Assembly: GCF_020687745.1 (NCBI RefSeq)
Contig: NZ_JAJEWK010000010.1
Location: forward strand, 1 to 64,000
Direction of reading: 5' to 3'
Source of the DNA: Chryseobacterium sp. MFBS3-17
Lineage (GTDB): Bacteria; Bacteroidota; Bacteroidia; Flavobacteriales; Weeksellaceae
Length of the DNA stretch: 64,000 nt
The stretch's first letter is position 1. The number at the start of each line of letters is the position of its first letter. Both the position numbers and the translations under genes were made by a program. The notes beneath the pieces are model-generated. The model was given only the letters and a program-made list of their open reading frames with translations, made no database searches and had not been told where the DNA came from. Below, in pieces: positions 17,151 through 25,240 of this stretch.

Positions 17151-18575
17151 TCAGGTTACCGGATTCAGACCAAGCAGCTTCCCCTGCTCAATGACAAACG
17201 AACGTGCTTGCGCATGGTCGTTGGCTATTTCACCTTCCAGAATAGCCTCCTTCACTTTTTCTTTCAGGATTCCGATCTCGCGTCCGGGTTTCAGGCCAAA
17301 CAGATCCATAATCTCCTCTCCCGTCACCGGCGGCTGGAAATTGCGAATCTGATCTTTCTCTTCCACCTCCTTTATTTTCGCCGCCACGTACTCAAAATTC
17401 TTTTTAAACTTCTCTTGTTTGCGTGCATTTTTGGTTGTAATATCTGCCTTGCAAAGGGTAAAAAGATCCTCCAGATCGTCGCCGGCATCAAATAGCAGTC
17501 TTCGCAAAGCCGCATCTGAGGTATCATCGGTAATCAGTGCAATGGGCCGGGAAGAAAGCTTCACCATCTTCTGTACATATTTCAGATCAGCTCCCAGCGG
17601 TAGTTTCAGCCGGTGAAATAATTTTTTCACCATTTTGGAACCCAGAAATTCATGTCCATGAAAAGTCCAGCCGGTTCCTTCCACAAATTTTTTGGTCGGT
17701 GCCTTGCCGATGTCATGCAGCAGGGCCGCCCAGCGCAGCCAGAGATTGTCAGTATTCAGTGCAATATTATCAACCACCTCCAGGGTGTGGTAAAAATTAT
17801 CTTTATGCGTCTGGCCTTCCACTTCTTCTATTCCTTTTAAGGCCGTAAGCTCCGGAATAATCAGTTTCATTAACCCTGTTTTTTCCATCAGCATCAACCC
17901 TTCAGAAGGTCTGGCAGACATCATGATTTTATTAAATTCTACCATAATCCGCTCCATAGATACGATTATAATGCGGTGGGCTTCCGTTTTAATAGCTTCC
18001 AGCGAATCCTTTTCAATAGAAAAATTCAGCACAGAAGCAAAACGGATGGCGCGCATCATGCGCAACGGATCATCAGAATAAGTCTGGCGCGGCTCCAGTG
18101 GCGTGCGGATGATTTTTTCCTGAATATCCTCCTGCCCGTAAAACGGATCGATTAATGTTCCGAAATCATGCGCATTGAGGGATATGGCCAATGCGTTGAT
18201 GGTAAAATCACGGCGCAACTGATCATCCTGCAGCGTGCCAGTTTCCACTTCGGGATTTCTGGAATTTTCCGCATAACTTTCTTTTCGGGCACCTACAAAT
18301 TCTAGTTCCAGGTTCTGAAATCTGAACATGGCAGTTCCATAAGTTTTGAAAACCGAAACCTTAAGCTCCGGACTGATATGACGTGCAATGGCTTTGGCCA
18401 AATCTATCCCGCTGCCCTCTGTAACAAAGTCAATATCTGACGGCGCACCGCGTTTCATCAGCAAATCGCGCACGTAACCGCCCACGATGTACACGGACTG
18501 ATGATTCATTTCCGCTACCTGAGAAATGGTTTTGAAAAGTTTAAAATTTTTATTCTGAATAAGGTTGATTTGCAT
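17151..18575 (-). CDS. CCA tRNA nucleotidyltransferase with HD domain
   Basis: A 474-residue class II nucleotidyltransferase: VGGYVRDLL at 31-39 and the metal-binding Asp pair in SDIDF (47, 49), then the RRDFTINALA and DPLRMMRAIRFA motifs, the helical neck and body, and an HD phosphohydrolase domain (LLHDIGKAPTKKF, about residue 288). It adds or repairs the CCA 3' end of tRNAs. The HD domain suggests added phosphatase/phosphodiesterase activity as in the E. coli enzyme. Confidence 0.92.
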   Translation of the reverse strand: MQINLIQNKNFKLFKTISQVAEMNHQSVYIVGGYVRDLLMKRGAPSDIDFVTEGSGIDLAKAIARHISPELKVSVFKTYGTAMFRFQNLELEFVGARKESYAENSRNPEVETGTLQDDQLRRDFTINALAISLNAHDFGTLIDPFYGQEDIQEKIIRTPLEPRQTYSDDPLRMMRAIRFASVLNFSIEKDSLEAIKTEAHRIIIVSMERIMVEFNKIMMSARPSEGLMLMEKTGLMKLIIPELTALKGIEEVEGQTHKDNFYHTLEVVDNIALNTDNLWLRWAALLHDIGKAPTKKFVEGTGWTFHGHEFLGSKMVKKLFHRLKLPLGADLKYVQKMVKLSSRPIALITDDTSDAALRRLLFDAGDDLEDLFTLCKADITTKNARKQEKFKKNFEYVAAKIKEVEEKDQIRNFQPPVTGEEIMDLFGLKPGREIGILKEKVKEAILEGEIANDHAQARSFVIEQGKLLGLNPVT

Positions 18576-18661
18576 CTTCTGATATGTAAAAAGGAATCAG
18601 CCGGAATCATCACCTGATGAAAATATGCTTCCCGGCTGTAAAATTTTGACAAAGATAATTA

Positions 18662-19210
18662 TTACTCCCGTAACACCTTCACCCGGCCGTCCTGCCAGAT
18701 GCGGATGACGGAGGAGCCACTGTATATGGATACGCGGTCACGGTGCTCCTCCACAGCATAATCTACTGCGGAAACCAGTTCTGAAGCAATATCCGAAAAT
18801 TTCACCGGTGACGGATTGCCGCTGAAATTGGCAGAAGTGGATACCAGAGGTTTATTGAGTTTTGATATCAGTTTTCTCAGGAAATCGTCCTTTACCAGGC
18901 GGATTCCAATGCTTCCGTCTTCTGCAAGAAGCTCAGCCGGCAACCCCTGAGGATGGTCATAAACAATGGTCACAGGCTTTTCACTGAGGTCTATAATTTC
19001 CCAGGCCATTTCCGGCACTTCTACCAGTTCCTGCAGGCGCTTTTCGCTTTCCACCAGAATGATCATGGATTTAGACGGCTCTCTTTTTTTAATTTCAAAT
19101 ATTTTACGGATTGCCTCCGCATTTGTGGCATCACAACCAATTCCCCAGATCGTATCTGTGGGATAGAGAATGGTGCCGCCCGCTTTCAGAATCTGAATGA
19201 TTTTATCCAT
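18662..19210 (-). CDS. L-threonylcarbamoyladenylate synthase (TsaC/Sua5 family)
   Basis: A 182-residue YrdC-fold protein: GGTILYPTDTIWGIGCDATN (residues 11-30), then KKREPSKSMIILV with the conserved Lys/Arg nucleotide-binding residues, and LVSTSANFSGNPSP near 120. It makes threonylcarbamoyl-AMP for the universal t6A37 modification of ANN-decoding tRNAs. It is the short TsaC-type form without the Sua5 C-terminal domain. It precedes the CCA-adding enzyme by 86 bp on the same strand; a shared tRNA theme is plausible. Confidence 0.9.
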   Translation of the reverse strand: MDKIIQILKAGGTILYPTDTIWGIGCDATNAEAIRKIFEIKKREPSKSMIILVESEKRLQELVEVPEMAWEIIDLSEKPVTIVYDHPQGLPAELLAEDGSIGIRLVKDDFLRKLISKLNKPLVSTSANFSGNPSPVKFSDIASELVSAVDYAVEEHRDRVSIYSGSSVIRIWQDGRVKVLRE

Positions 19211-19223
19211 AGAACATTATTAA

Positions 19224-19257
19224 AAAACCTTCAGGACCGTGCTTCGCTGAAGGTTTT
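19224..19257 (-). terminator. terminator between the PLP enzyme upstream region and tsaC
   Basis: AAAACCTTCAG / CTGAAGGTTTT with a 12-nt loop. On the minus strand it follows the stop of the trans-sulfuration enzyme (19268) and separates it from the tsaC-type gene. Confidence 0.8.
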
Positions 19258-19267
19258 GATGTTTTCA

Positions 19268-20410
19268 TTATGCAAATGCACGTTCCAGATCTGCAATCAG
19301 ATCTTCTATATCTTCTATGCCCACACTCAGACGCACCAGATCATCGGTAATGCCCAGTTCGGCCCGTTTCTCTGCCGGAATGGAAGCGTGGGTCATCATT
19401 GCAGGATGATTGGCCAGAGATTCCACGCCACCCAGGGATTCTGCAAGCGTGAAAACCTTCACCTGCTCCAGGAATTTTATTGCATCTTCCTTCTTGCCGG
19501 ATTTAAAGGTAAAAGAAACCATTCCGCCAAAATCCTTCATCTGCCGCGTGGCCAGTTCGTACTGCGGATTGTCTTCCAGTCCCGGATAGAACACTTTATC
19601 TACCGAAGGATGCTGCTGAAGGTATTTTGCCACAGCCTTTCCGTTTTCAGAATGTCTCTGCACCCGCAAAGCCAGGGTTTTGATTCCCCTGAGCACCAGA
19701 TAGGAATCATGCGGCCCCAGAATACCGCCGCTGGCGAACTGAATAAAATGCAGTTGCTCTCCCAGTTCTTCTGTTTTGGCTACCAATGCCCCGGCAATCA
19801 CATCAGAATGCCCGCCCAGGTATTTTGTGGCAGAGTGCATCACGAGATCGGCTCCCAGATCAATGGGTCTTTGCAGATAAGGGGTAGCGAAGGTATTATC
19901 TACTGCCACCAGGATATTTTTACCTTTCACCAGGTCTGTCACGGCCTTGATGTCTACCAATTTCATCAGAGGATTGGTGGGCGTTTCAATCCAGATCAGT
20001 TTGGTGTTTTCGGTGATATGCTGTTCAATTTTTGAAACATCATCAAAATTAACGAAGGTGAACTTCAGTTGATATTTATCAAAAAGGCGTGTAAACATTC
20101 TGTAGGTTCCGCCGTAAAGATCATCTACCGCAATAATCTCATCGCCGGGACTCAGCAGTTTCAGCACGCAGTCTATAGCGGCAAGACCGGAACCAAATGC
20201 CAGTCCGCGGGCGCCGTTTTCAATGCTTGCCAGGCTGTCTTCCAATGCCTGACGGGTAGGATTGGCTCCCCGTGAATATTCGTATCCGTTTTTCAGTTCG
20301 CCGGGTGTTCTCTGCGCAAAGGTAGAAGTCAGAAAAACCGGCACGTTTACAGATCCGGTATGCGGTTCGTGCTGCTGACCGCCGTGTATTACTTTTGTAT
20401 TAAAATTCAT
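19268..20410 (-). CDS. cystathionine gamma-synthase/gamma-lyase family PLP enzyme
   Basis: A 380-residue Cys/Met-metabolism PLP enzyme: YEYSRGANPTRQALE (substrate/PLP phosphate region), the Schiff-base Lys in HSATKYLGGHSD (about residue 199), and the ESLGGVESLANHP signature near 330. The fold-type I enzymes of this group include MetB (cystathionine synthesis from O-acyl homoserine) and gamma-lyases (cystathionine to cysteine); sequence alone does not settle which. No other methionine or cysteine gene is adjacent. Cytosolic tetramer by family. Confidence 0.88.
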   Translation of the reverse strand: MNFNTKVIHGGQQHEPHTGSVNVPVFLTSTFAQRTPGELKNGYEYSRGANPTRQALEDSLASIENGARGLAFGSGLAAIDCVLKLLSPGDEIIAVDDLYGGTYRMFTRLFDKYQLKFTFVNFDDVSKIEQHITENTKLIWIETPTNPLMKLVDIKAVTDLVKGKNILVAVDNTFATPYLQRPIDLGADLVMHSATKYLGGHSDVIAGALVAKTEELGEQLHFIQFASGGILGPHDSYLVLRGIKTLALRVQRHSENGKAVAKYLQQHPSVDKVFYPGLEDNPQYELATRQMKDFGGMVSFTFKSGKKEDAIKFLEQVKVFTLAESLGGVESLANHPAMMTHASIPAEKRAELGITDDLVRLSVGIEDIEDLIADLERAFA

Positions 20411-20447
20411 AATATCTTTAGGTTTGGTTGAAAATTATTAAATAACA

Positions 20448-20774
20448 TTACATTCTGATGGCAGATTTTTTGGCAAATTCCTCAGCCATTTCTTCCATCC
20501 ATGCGGCTACATCTTCCTCTCCGGTAGCGCGCTCGTAGGTATTGCCCAGCGAAATTAAGATCTGGTGAATGAACATTTTCATCTGATCTACCGGCATATC
20601 CTTGGTCCAGAGATCAATGCGCAGTGCTTCCATTGCAGCATCGTCCCACACCGAAATCATGGTGGCTTTGGTGGGTTGCTTTTCCACGCCGCCGTCCTGT
20701 GCGTTCCACATCATGGTTTCCGGAACGTGATTTTCATCCAGTTCCACATCTATTGTTATTTGGGTTTTTCTCAT
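20448..20774 (-). CDS. gldC: gliding motility protein GldC
   Basis: A 108-residue soluble protein, MRKTQITIDVELDENHVPE at the start and MSVDQ/MPVDQMKMFIHQILISLGNTYERATG in the middle, that I recognise as GldC. In Flavobacterium johnsoniae GldC sits in an operon with GldB and helps gliding, though it is less critical. Here too it lies directly downstream of gldB, with a 36-bp gap. Confidence 0.88.
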   Translation of the reverse strand: MRKTQITIDVELDENHVPETMMWNAQDGGVEKQPTKATMISVWDDAAMEALRIDLWTKDMPVDQMKMFIHQILISLGNTYERATGEEDVAAWMEEMAEEFAKKSAIRM

Positions 20775-20810
20775 AGCTGTATCGGGTCCCGCTGTTGTTT
20801 GCGGGCTTTA

Positions 20811-21785
20811 TTAAGGCTTATATTTTGACTGATTAAAAATATCCTGAGCGCTGGTTTTCAGGAAATCACTCAGTTTTGTTTCGGGATGTTCCTGATAATA
20901 CTTCCGGCAGATGCGCCATCCGGTGAAAATCCCGACCTGCGGAGAAGAATCACGGTCTGCGTCTGTATAAAATTTGGAAAAAGGTCCTGCAGAGATAAAT
21001 CTTTCGGTAAGGCGTGGATCGGGACTGAAAAGATAATCGTTTTCAATAAAATAATCCCAGATATTGCCTTCATTGGCTACACTCCACTCGTATTGTTTGG
21101 CAGTAGCATTCATTTTCAAATGATCCGGAAGGTGCGGAAGAAACGCATCCTGCAGGGTCATGATTTTCCCGAAATACACCATCTGATCCAGAAATTTCTG
21201 TGAAACCTCATCATAAGGGACAATGGAAATGGCGATTGCCTCAGAAACTTTGGGGATGATATTCTCCGGGTTCATGGACAATTTGAGATACTCTTCCAGC
21301 CCTTTATAATATTCATTTTTTTCGCCCATAAATCCGGAGATGTCAATAAACAAAAATCCGGCACCGGAATCAAAGATAACGGGATCTGCATACATCTGAG
21401 TACTGGATGAAAATGTGTAGACTGCGGGTGTTTTAAACGCCGGAAAATGATATTTCACTCTGGCAAAAAGCTGCCCCAGTTCCGTACCCAATTTCTTAAG
21501 ATCAACTTTGGAGGCGGCTTCACGATATAATTTTGCTTCCTCATCGTTATTTTTTCTATTGGCAAAATCTTCGTCACTCACCGTTCCCTGAAACCAGGGA
21601 TATTGTGCTTTAAACTCATCCAGACTTACCTGCGGATCAAAAAACATTTTTGAAATATCCGTAATCTGTACCTGCTCTGCCGGGCTCTCTACCTCCACAT
21701 CCCAGATATTTTCCGGCTCCTTATTACAACTGACAGTCCCTAACAGGAAAACTGCTGAAAACAGTAAAAATCTAAAAAACTTCAT
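20811..21785 (-). CDS. gldB: gliding motility lipoprotein GldB
   Basis: A 324-residue lipoprotein with signal sequence and lipobox GTVSC (Cys 20). The mature part, with DISKMFFDPQVSLDEFK, PWFQGTVSDEDF and LFARVKYHFPAFKTP, matches GldB, a protein needed for gliding and type IX secretion in flavobacteria. A zincin-like helical fold is suggested in the middle (VSEAIAISIVPYDEV). A -7 box CAAAAATA (read TATTTTTG on the minus strand, 21812-21819) lies 27 bp upstream. It is followed by gldC. Confidence 0.88.
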   Translation of the reverse strand: MKFFRFLLFSAVFLLGTVSCNKEPENIWDVEVESPAEQVQITDISKMFFDPQVSLDEFKAQYPWFQGTVSDEDFANRKNNDEEAKLYREAASKVDLKKLGTELGQLFARVKYHFPAFKTPAVYTFSSSTQMYADPVIFDSGAGFLFIDISGFMGEKNEYYKGLEEYLKLSMNPENIIPKVSEAIAISIVPYDEVSQKFLDQMVYFGKIMTLQDAFLPHLPDHLKMNATAKQYEWSVANEGNIWDYFIENDYLFSPDPRLTERFISAGPFSKFYTDADRDSSPQVGIFTGWRICRKYYQEHPETKLSDFLKTSAQDIFNQSKYKP

Positions 21786-21997
21786 TACTTTTACACCTGA
21801 ATTTAAGTATGCAAAAATACTAAATTAATGCGGATAAAGCCATTTGAACCTGCAGGATTACAGATTCGGCTGCTGGACCAAGCAAATGCCACAGCTTACG
21901 GACTGTCCGGGTGAACTTCTGAAGCGCTTCCAGCAGCCTGTACATCCCTCAGAAACGGAAAATAAATCTGCAACTAACTTGTAAAAACACGGGAATT

Positions 21998-22789
21998 ATG
22001 CAAACCCAACTCATTACTGAACATATTGTAGAATGGCTGAAAAACTATGCCGTCAATGCCAACGCCAAAGGTTACATCATCGGCGTTTCGGGGGGTGTGG
22101 ACTCCGGAGTGGTTTCCACATTATGTGCCATGACAGGACTGAAACTGCTGGCCGTAGAAATGCCCATACGCCAGAAAGCCGACCAGAAGAGCCGTGCACT
22201 GGAACACCTGAAATTTCTGGAATCTGAATTTCCCAATGCAGAATGCCGTACCATAGACCTGAACGCTGCCTTTGAAGCCATTTATGAAACGTTTGATGCA
22301 GATGACGAAGTTTTTCCCGCAGAAAATCTGGCTTTTGCCAATACCCGTGCGCGCCTGCGTATGCTCACCCTCTACCATTACGGCCAGATTAACGGGCTGC
22401 TGGTGTGCGGTACCGGAAACAAAGTGGAAGATTTCGGCATCGGATTTTATACCAAATATGGCGACGGTGGTGTGGATGTATCGCCGATAGCCGACCTTTA
22501 TAAAACCGAAGTCTATGAGCTGGCGAAGTATCTGAACTTGCCGGAATCCATTAAAAATGCCATCCCCACAGATGGATTGTGGGACGCCGAACGCACAGAC
22601 GAGCAGCAAATAGGCGCCACCTATCCCGAACTGGAAAAAATTCAGAAAGAATGGGGCACGAGAACGGAAGCAGATTACAGCGGAAGAGATCTGGAAGTTT
22701 TCAGAATCTTCCAGCGCATGAACCGCGCCGCGCAGCATAAAATACAGCCGATTCCGGTCTGTGAAATCCCGGAAAATTGGCGGAAATAA
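21998..22789 (+). CDS. nadE: NH3-dependent NAD+ synthase
   Basis: A 263-residue enzyme with the ATP-pyrophosphatase loop SGGVDS at 31-36 and the NAD synthase segments CGTGNKVEDFGIGFYTKYGD and DVSPIADLYKTEVYEL. It lacks an N-terminal glutaminase domain, so it uses ammonia to convert deamido-NAD to NAD+. It is divergent from gldB, with a 212-bp gap that holds a weak long-range inverted repeat. The barnase gene starts 49 bp after its stop. Confidence 0.93.
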   Translation: MQTQLITEHIVEWLKNYAVNANAKGYIIGVSGGVDSGVVSTLCAMTGLKLLAVEMPIRQKADQKSRALEHLKFLESEFPNAECRTIDLNAAFEAIYETFDADDEVFPAENLAFANTRARLRMLTLYHYGQINGLLVCGTGNKVEDFGIGFYTKYGDGGVDVSPIADLYKTEVYELAKYLNLPESIKNAIPTDGLWDAERTDEQQIGATYPELEKIQKEWGTRTEADYSGRDLEVFRIFQRMNRAAQHKIQPIPVCEIPENWRK

Positions 22790-22838
22790 TGCCTGTTTTG
22801 TAACATCAACCCCCAATCTATTGTTTTAACATTCACCC

Positions 22839-23381
22839 ATGAACAGACAAAAAATCAAACTCTTTCTGTACTTCATCATCGGAATGCTGAGCGCATTTCT
22901 GATCATGTACCTGATAGACCATTATGAAATCATCCGGAAAAATCCGGATAAGGAAACAGCAGCCATCGAAGCCCATGCTGAAAACTCAGGTTCTTTTCAA
23001 CAAAATAAATCGCAAATTCCAGGCAATAACGCGCCACAGACTACTAAAAACTCCGGAATTGATGCCCTTACCGAAGAAAATCATGTCATTGATTATGTGA
23101 AGGCGCACAAAGCACTGCCGGATTATTATATGACCAAAAGTGAAGCCCGGAAAGGAGGCTGGGTAGCCTCTGAAGGTAATCTTTGTGAAGTATTGCCGGG
23201 AAGAGCTATTGGCGGAGATCACTTCAGTAACCGTGAAAAACGGTTGCCGCAGGGTGAAAAATACTTTGAAGCAGATGTGAATTACCAATGTGGACGGCGG
23301 AATGCAGACCGCATTGTTTTCACCCAAAAAGGTGACGTATGGCTCACCAAAAATCATTATAAAAGTTTCGAAAAAAGATAG
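22839..23381 (+). CDS. membrane-anchored barnase-type ribonuclease
   Basis: A 180-residue protein: a single N-terminal membrane helix (about residues 7-26), a loose linker to about 80, and a complete barnase/RNase N1 domain from 85 to 180. The domain keeps every catalytic residue of barnase: Glu 144 (FEADVNY), Arg 153 and Arg 158 (RRNADR), His 173 (KNHYKSF), plus the YYMTKSEARKGGWVASEGN and GGDHFSNRE segments. It should be an active, secreted or surface-tethered RNase. The barstar-type inhibitor gene begins 3 bp after its stop, so the two make an enzyme/inhibitor pair. Confidence 0.9.
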   Translation: MNRQKIKLFLYFIIGMLSAFLIMYLIDHYEIIRKNPDKETAAIEAHAENSGSFQQNKSQIPGNNAPQTTKNSGIDALTEENHVIDYVKAHKALPDYYMTKSEARKGGWVASEGNLCEVLPGRAIGGDHFSNREKRLPQGEKYFEADVNYQCGRRNADRIVFTQKGDVWLTKNHYKSFEKR

Positions 23382-23384
23382 ATC

Positions 23385-23690
23385 ATGAGCACCATCTATA
23401 TAGACTTTGCCGACCTTGGCGATTATGAAGATTTCTACGCACAGCTGAAAGTAAAAATGGAACTTCCGGAATATTTCGGGGAGAATCTGGATGCTTTATA
23501 CGATGTAATTACCGGTGATGTACAGCTTCCGTTGCACCTGGAATTTGTGAATATGAGTGTGGATCAGCTGGAAACTTTTGAGGATCTGCTCACCACGCTG
23601 GAGGATGCCGAAGTAGCACTGGAGGATTTCACCTTTGCTTATTATCTGGAGCAATATGAAGATGAAGATGATGAGCGCAGCACAGAATGA
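23385..23690 (+). CDS. barstar family ribonuclease inhibitor
   Basis: A 101-residue acidic protein with the barstar signature LPEYFGENLDALYD at residues 27-40; Asp 36 and Asp 40 correspond to the barstar Asp residues that plug the barnase active site. No signal peptide, so it stays in the cytosol and protects the cell's own RNA before the RNase is exported. It is translationally coupled to the RNase gene upstream. Confidence 0.9.
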   Translation: MSTIYIDFADLGDYEDFYAQLKVKMELPEYFGENLDALYDVITGDVQLPLHLEFVNMSVDQLETFEDLLTTLEDAEVALEDFTFAYYLEQYEDEDDERSTE

Positions 23691-23735
23691 TGCGGCCTTA
23701 TGCCTTAAATTAATATTCAGTTAAAAGATAACTTT

Positions 23736-23743
23736 TATCTTTG
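23736..23743 (+). promoter_or_regulatory. -7 promoter box for alkaline phosphatase
   Basis: TATCTTTG, full match to TAnnTTTG, 17 bp before the ATG at 23761. No clear Pho-box-like direct repeat was recognised upstream. Confidence 0.55.
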
Positions 23744-23760
23744 TCAAAATATTTTTCCCA

Positions 23761-25170
23761 ATGAAAAGAAGAGATTTCCTGAAAGGCGGCTCGCTGGCAT
23801 TTGGCGGTTTGCTTTTCGCACCCATAGGCTCCAGGGCCAATACCATCAAAGAAGAATACGGCTCTAAAAAAGCCAAAAACATCATCTTCATGGTGAGCGA
23901 TGGCATGAGTTCCGGCACCCTGATGATGGCCGACATCTATTCCAAAAGAAAATTCGGAAAGCCCAGCAGCTGGATTGCACTGTATGAAAATGACCTGCTG
24001 AACCGGGGCGTGATGGATATGGCATCTCTGAACTCCATTGTAACCGATTCTGCAGCAGCCAGCTCTTCCTGGGGAGGCGGCCACAGGGTGAATAACGGCA
24101 GTCTGAATGTAGGGCCCAACGGTGAAGAATACCTTCCTATTCTGCAAAAATTTCAGAAAGCCGGGAAGAAAGTCGGGGTAGTGACCACTGTTCCGGTAAC
24201 CCACGCCACACCTGCCGGATTCTCTGTATATACCAAGAGCAGAGGCTCACAGGAAGAAATAGCCTCCATGTACCATGATCTCGGATTTGATGTCATCATG
24301 GGTGGCGGTCACAAATATTTTGACCCTGCACAGCGAAAGGATAAAAAAGATATGTACGCTGCATTCCGCAAAAAAGGCTATCATGTAGCCCGCAACAAAT
24401 CAGAAATGAATGCGGCACCCCGAAATAAGCCGGTGCTGGCAACATTTGATGAAGACGGTCTGCCCTACTCCAAAGATCACCAGACCAGCAGCTTCATGAA
24501 AAGCAATATTCCCACCATTGCCGAAATGACAGCCAAAGCCATAGACCAGGTAAAAGACCACAGCAAAGGTTTCGTAATTCAGATTGAAGGCGGAAAAGTG
24601 GACTGGGCAGCACATGGCAATGACATCACCGGTTTATTGTACGACCAATTGGCCTTTGACGAAGCGGTAAAAGTGGCCATTGACTTTGCTAAAAAAGACG
24701 GAAACACGCTGGTAGTGGTCACTTCTGACCACGGAAACGCCAATCCGGGACTGATCTACGGGAAAAATGTAAATTCAGATTTCGACCGCATTCAGAATTT
24801 TACGCAGACCAATGAGTGGATTCTGCAGGGACTGAATGCTTCAGATTCCGTAACCACCGTGAAGAGCAGAATTGCCGGAGCCAATGCCGGAATTTCCATT
24901 ACCGATGATCAGGCCAAAGAAATCCTGAGCTACTATTCCAAAGCAAAAATGGAAGACGGACTGTACAATCCACGCCACCTGCCGTTCAAATTACTGGCCG
25001 ATATTCAGCAGGCGCACACCTCTGTAGGCTGGATCAGTATGGATCACTCCTCAGACTATACGGAACTGGCCATGTACGGTCCCGGCAGTGAGCAAATGAA
25101 ACCCTTTATGAAAAATACGGAAATGCATCACTTCCTGCTGAAGGTGGCAGAAGTAGAAAATAAATTTTAA
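23761..25170 (+). CDS. phoA: alkaline phosphatase, Tat-exported
   Basis: A 469-residue protein starting MKRRDFLKGGSLAFGG, a twin-arginine signal. It has the metal-binding MVSDGMSSG near residue 46, the nucleophile region VTDSAAASS (Ser near 100), and the later VTSDHGNAN and HTSVGW metal-ligand segments of the PhoA-type alkaline phosphatase superfamily. It releases phosphate from phosphomonoesters outside the cytoplasm; Tat export means it folds and takes up metals in the cytosol first. Single gene followed by a strong terminator. Confidence 0.9.
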   Translation: MKRRDFLKGGSLAFGGLLFAPIGSRANTIKEEYGSKKAKNIIFMVSDGMSSGTLMMADIYSKRKFGKPSSWIALYENDLLNRGVMDMASLNSIVTDSAAASSSWGGGHRVNNGSLNVGPNGEEYLPILQKFQKAGKKVGVVTTVPVTHATPAGFSVYTKSRGSQEEIASMYHDLGFDVIMGGGHKYFDPAQRKDKKDMYAAFRKKGYHVARNKSEMNAAPRNKPVLATFDEDGLPYSKDHQTSSFMKSNIPTIAEMTAKAIDQVKDHSKGFVIQIEGGKVDWAAHGNDITGLLYDQLAFDEAVKVAIDFAKKDGNTLVVVTSDHGNANPGLIYGKNVNSDFDRIQNFTQTNEWILQGLNASDSVTTVKSRIAGANAGISITDDQAKEILSYYSKAKMEDGLYNPRHLPFKLLADIQQAHTSVGWISMDHSSDYTELAMYGPGSEQMKPFMKNTEMHHFLLKVAEVENKF

Positions 25171-25190
25171 ACAAAATCTGCTCTACAAGT

Positions 25191-25219
25191 AAAACGCTCC
25201 GGAAAGTCCGGAGCGTTTT
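25191..25219. terminator. bidirectional terminator
   Basis: AAAACGCTCCGGA / TCCGGAGCGTTTT with a 3-nt loop. It lies between the convergent alkaline phosphatase gene and the TonB-type receptor gene and can stop transcription from both sides. Confidence 0.88.
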
Positions 25220-25240
25220 TGTATCATTTACGAAGGCAGA

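Noticed and set aside
18953-20035. Long plus-strand open frame (360 codons)
   Set aside because: Antisense shadow of the trans-sulfuration enzyme and tsaC genes, whose motifs are clear; His/Cys/Phe-rich translation is typical of a shadow.
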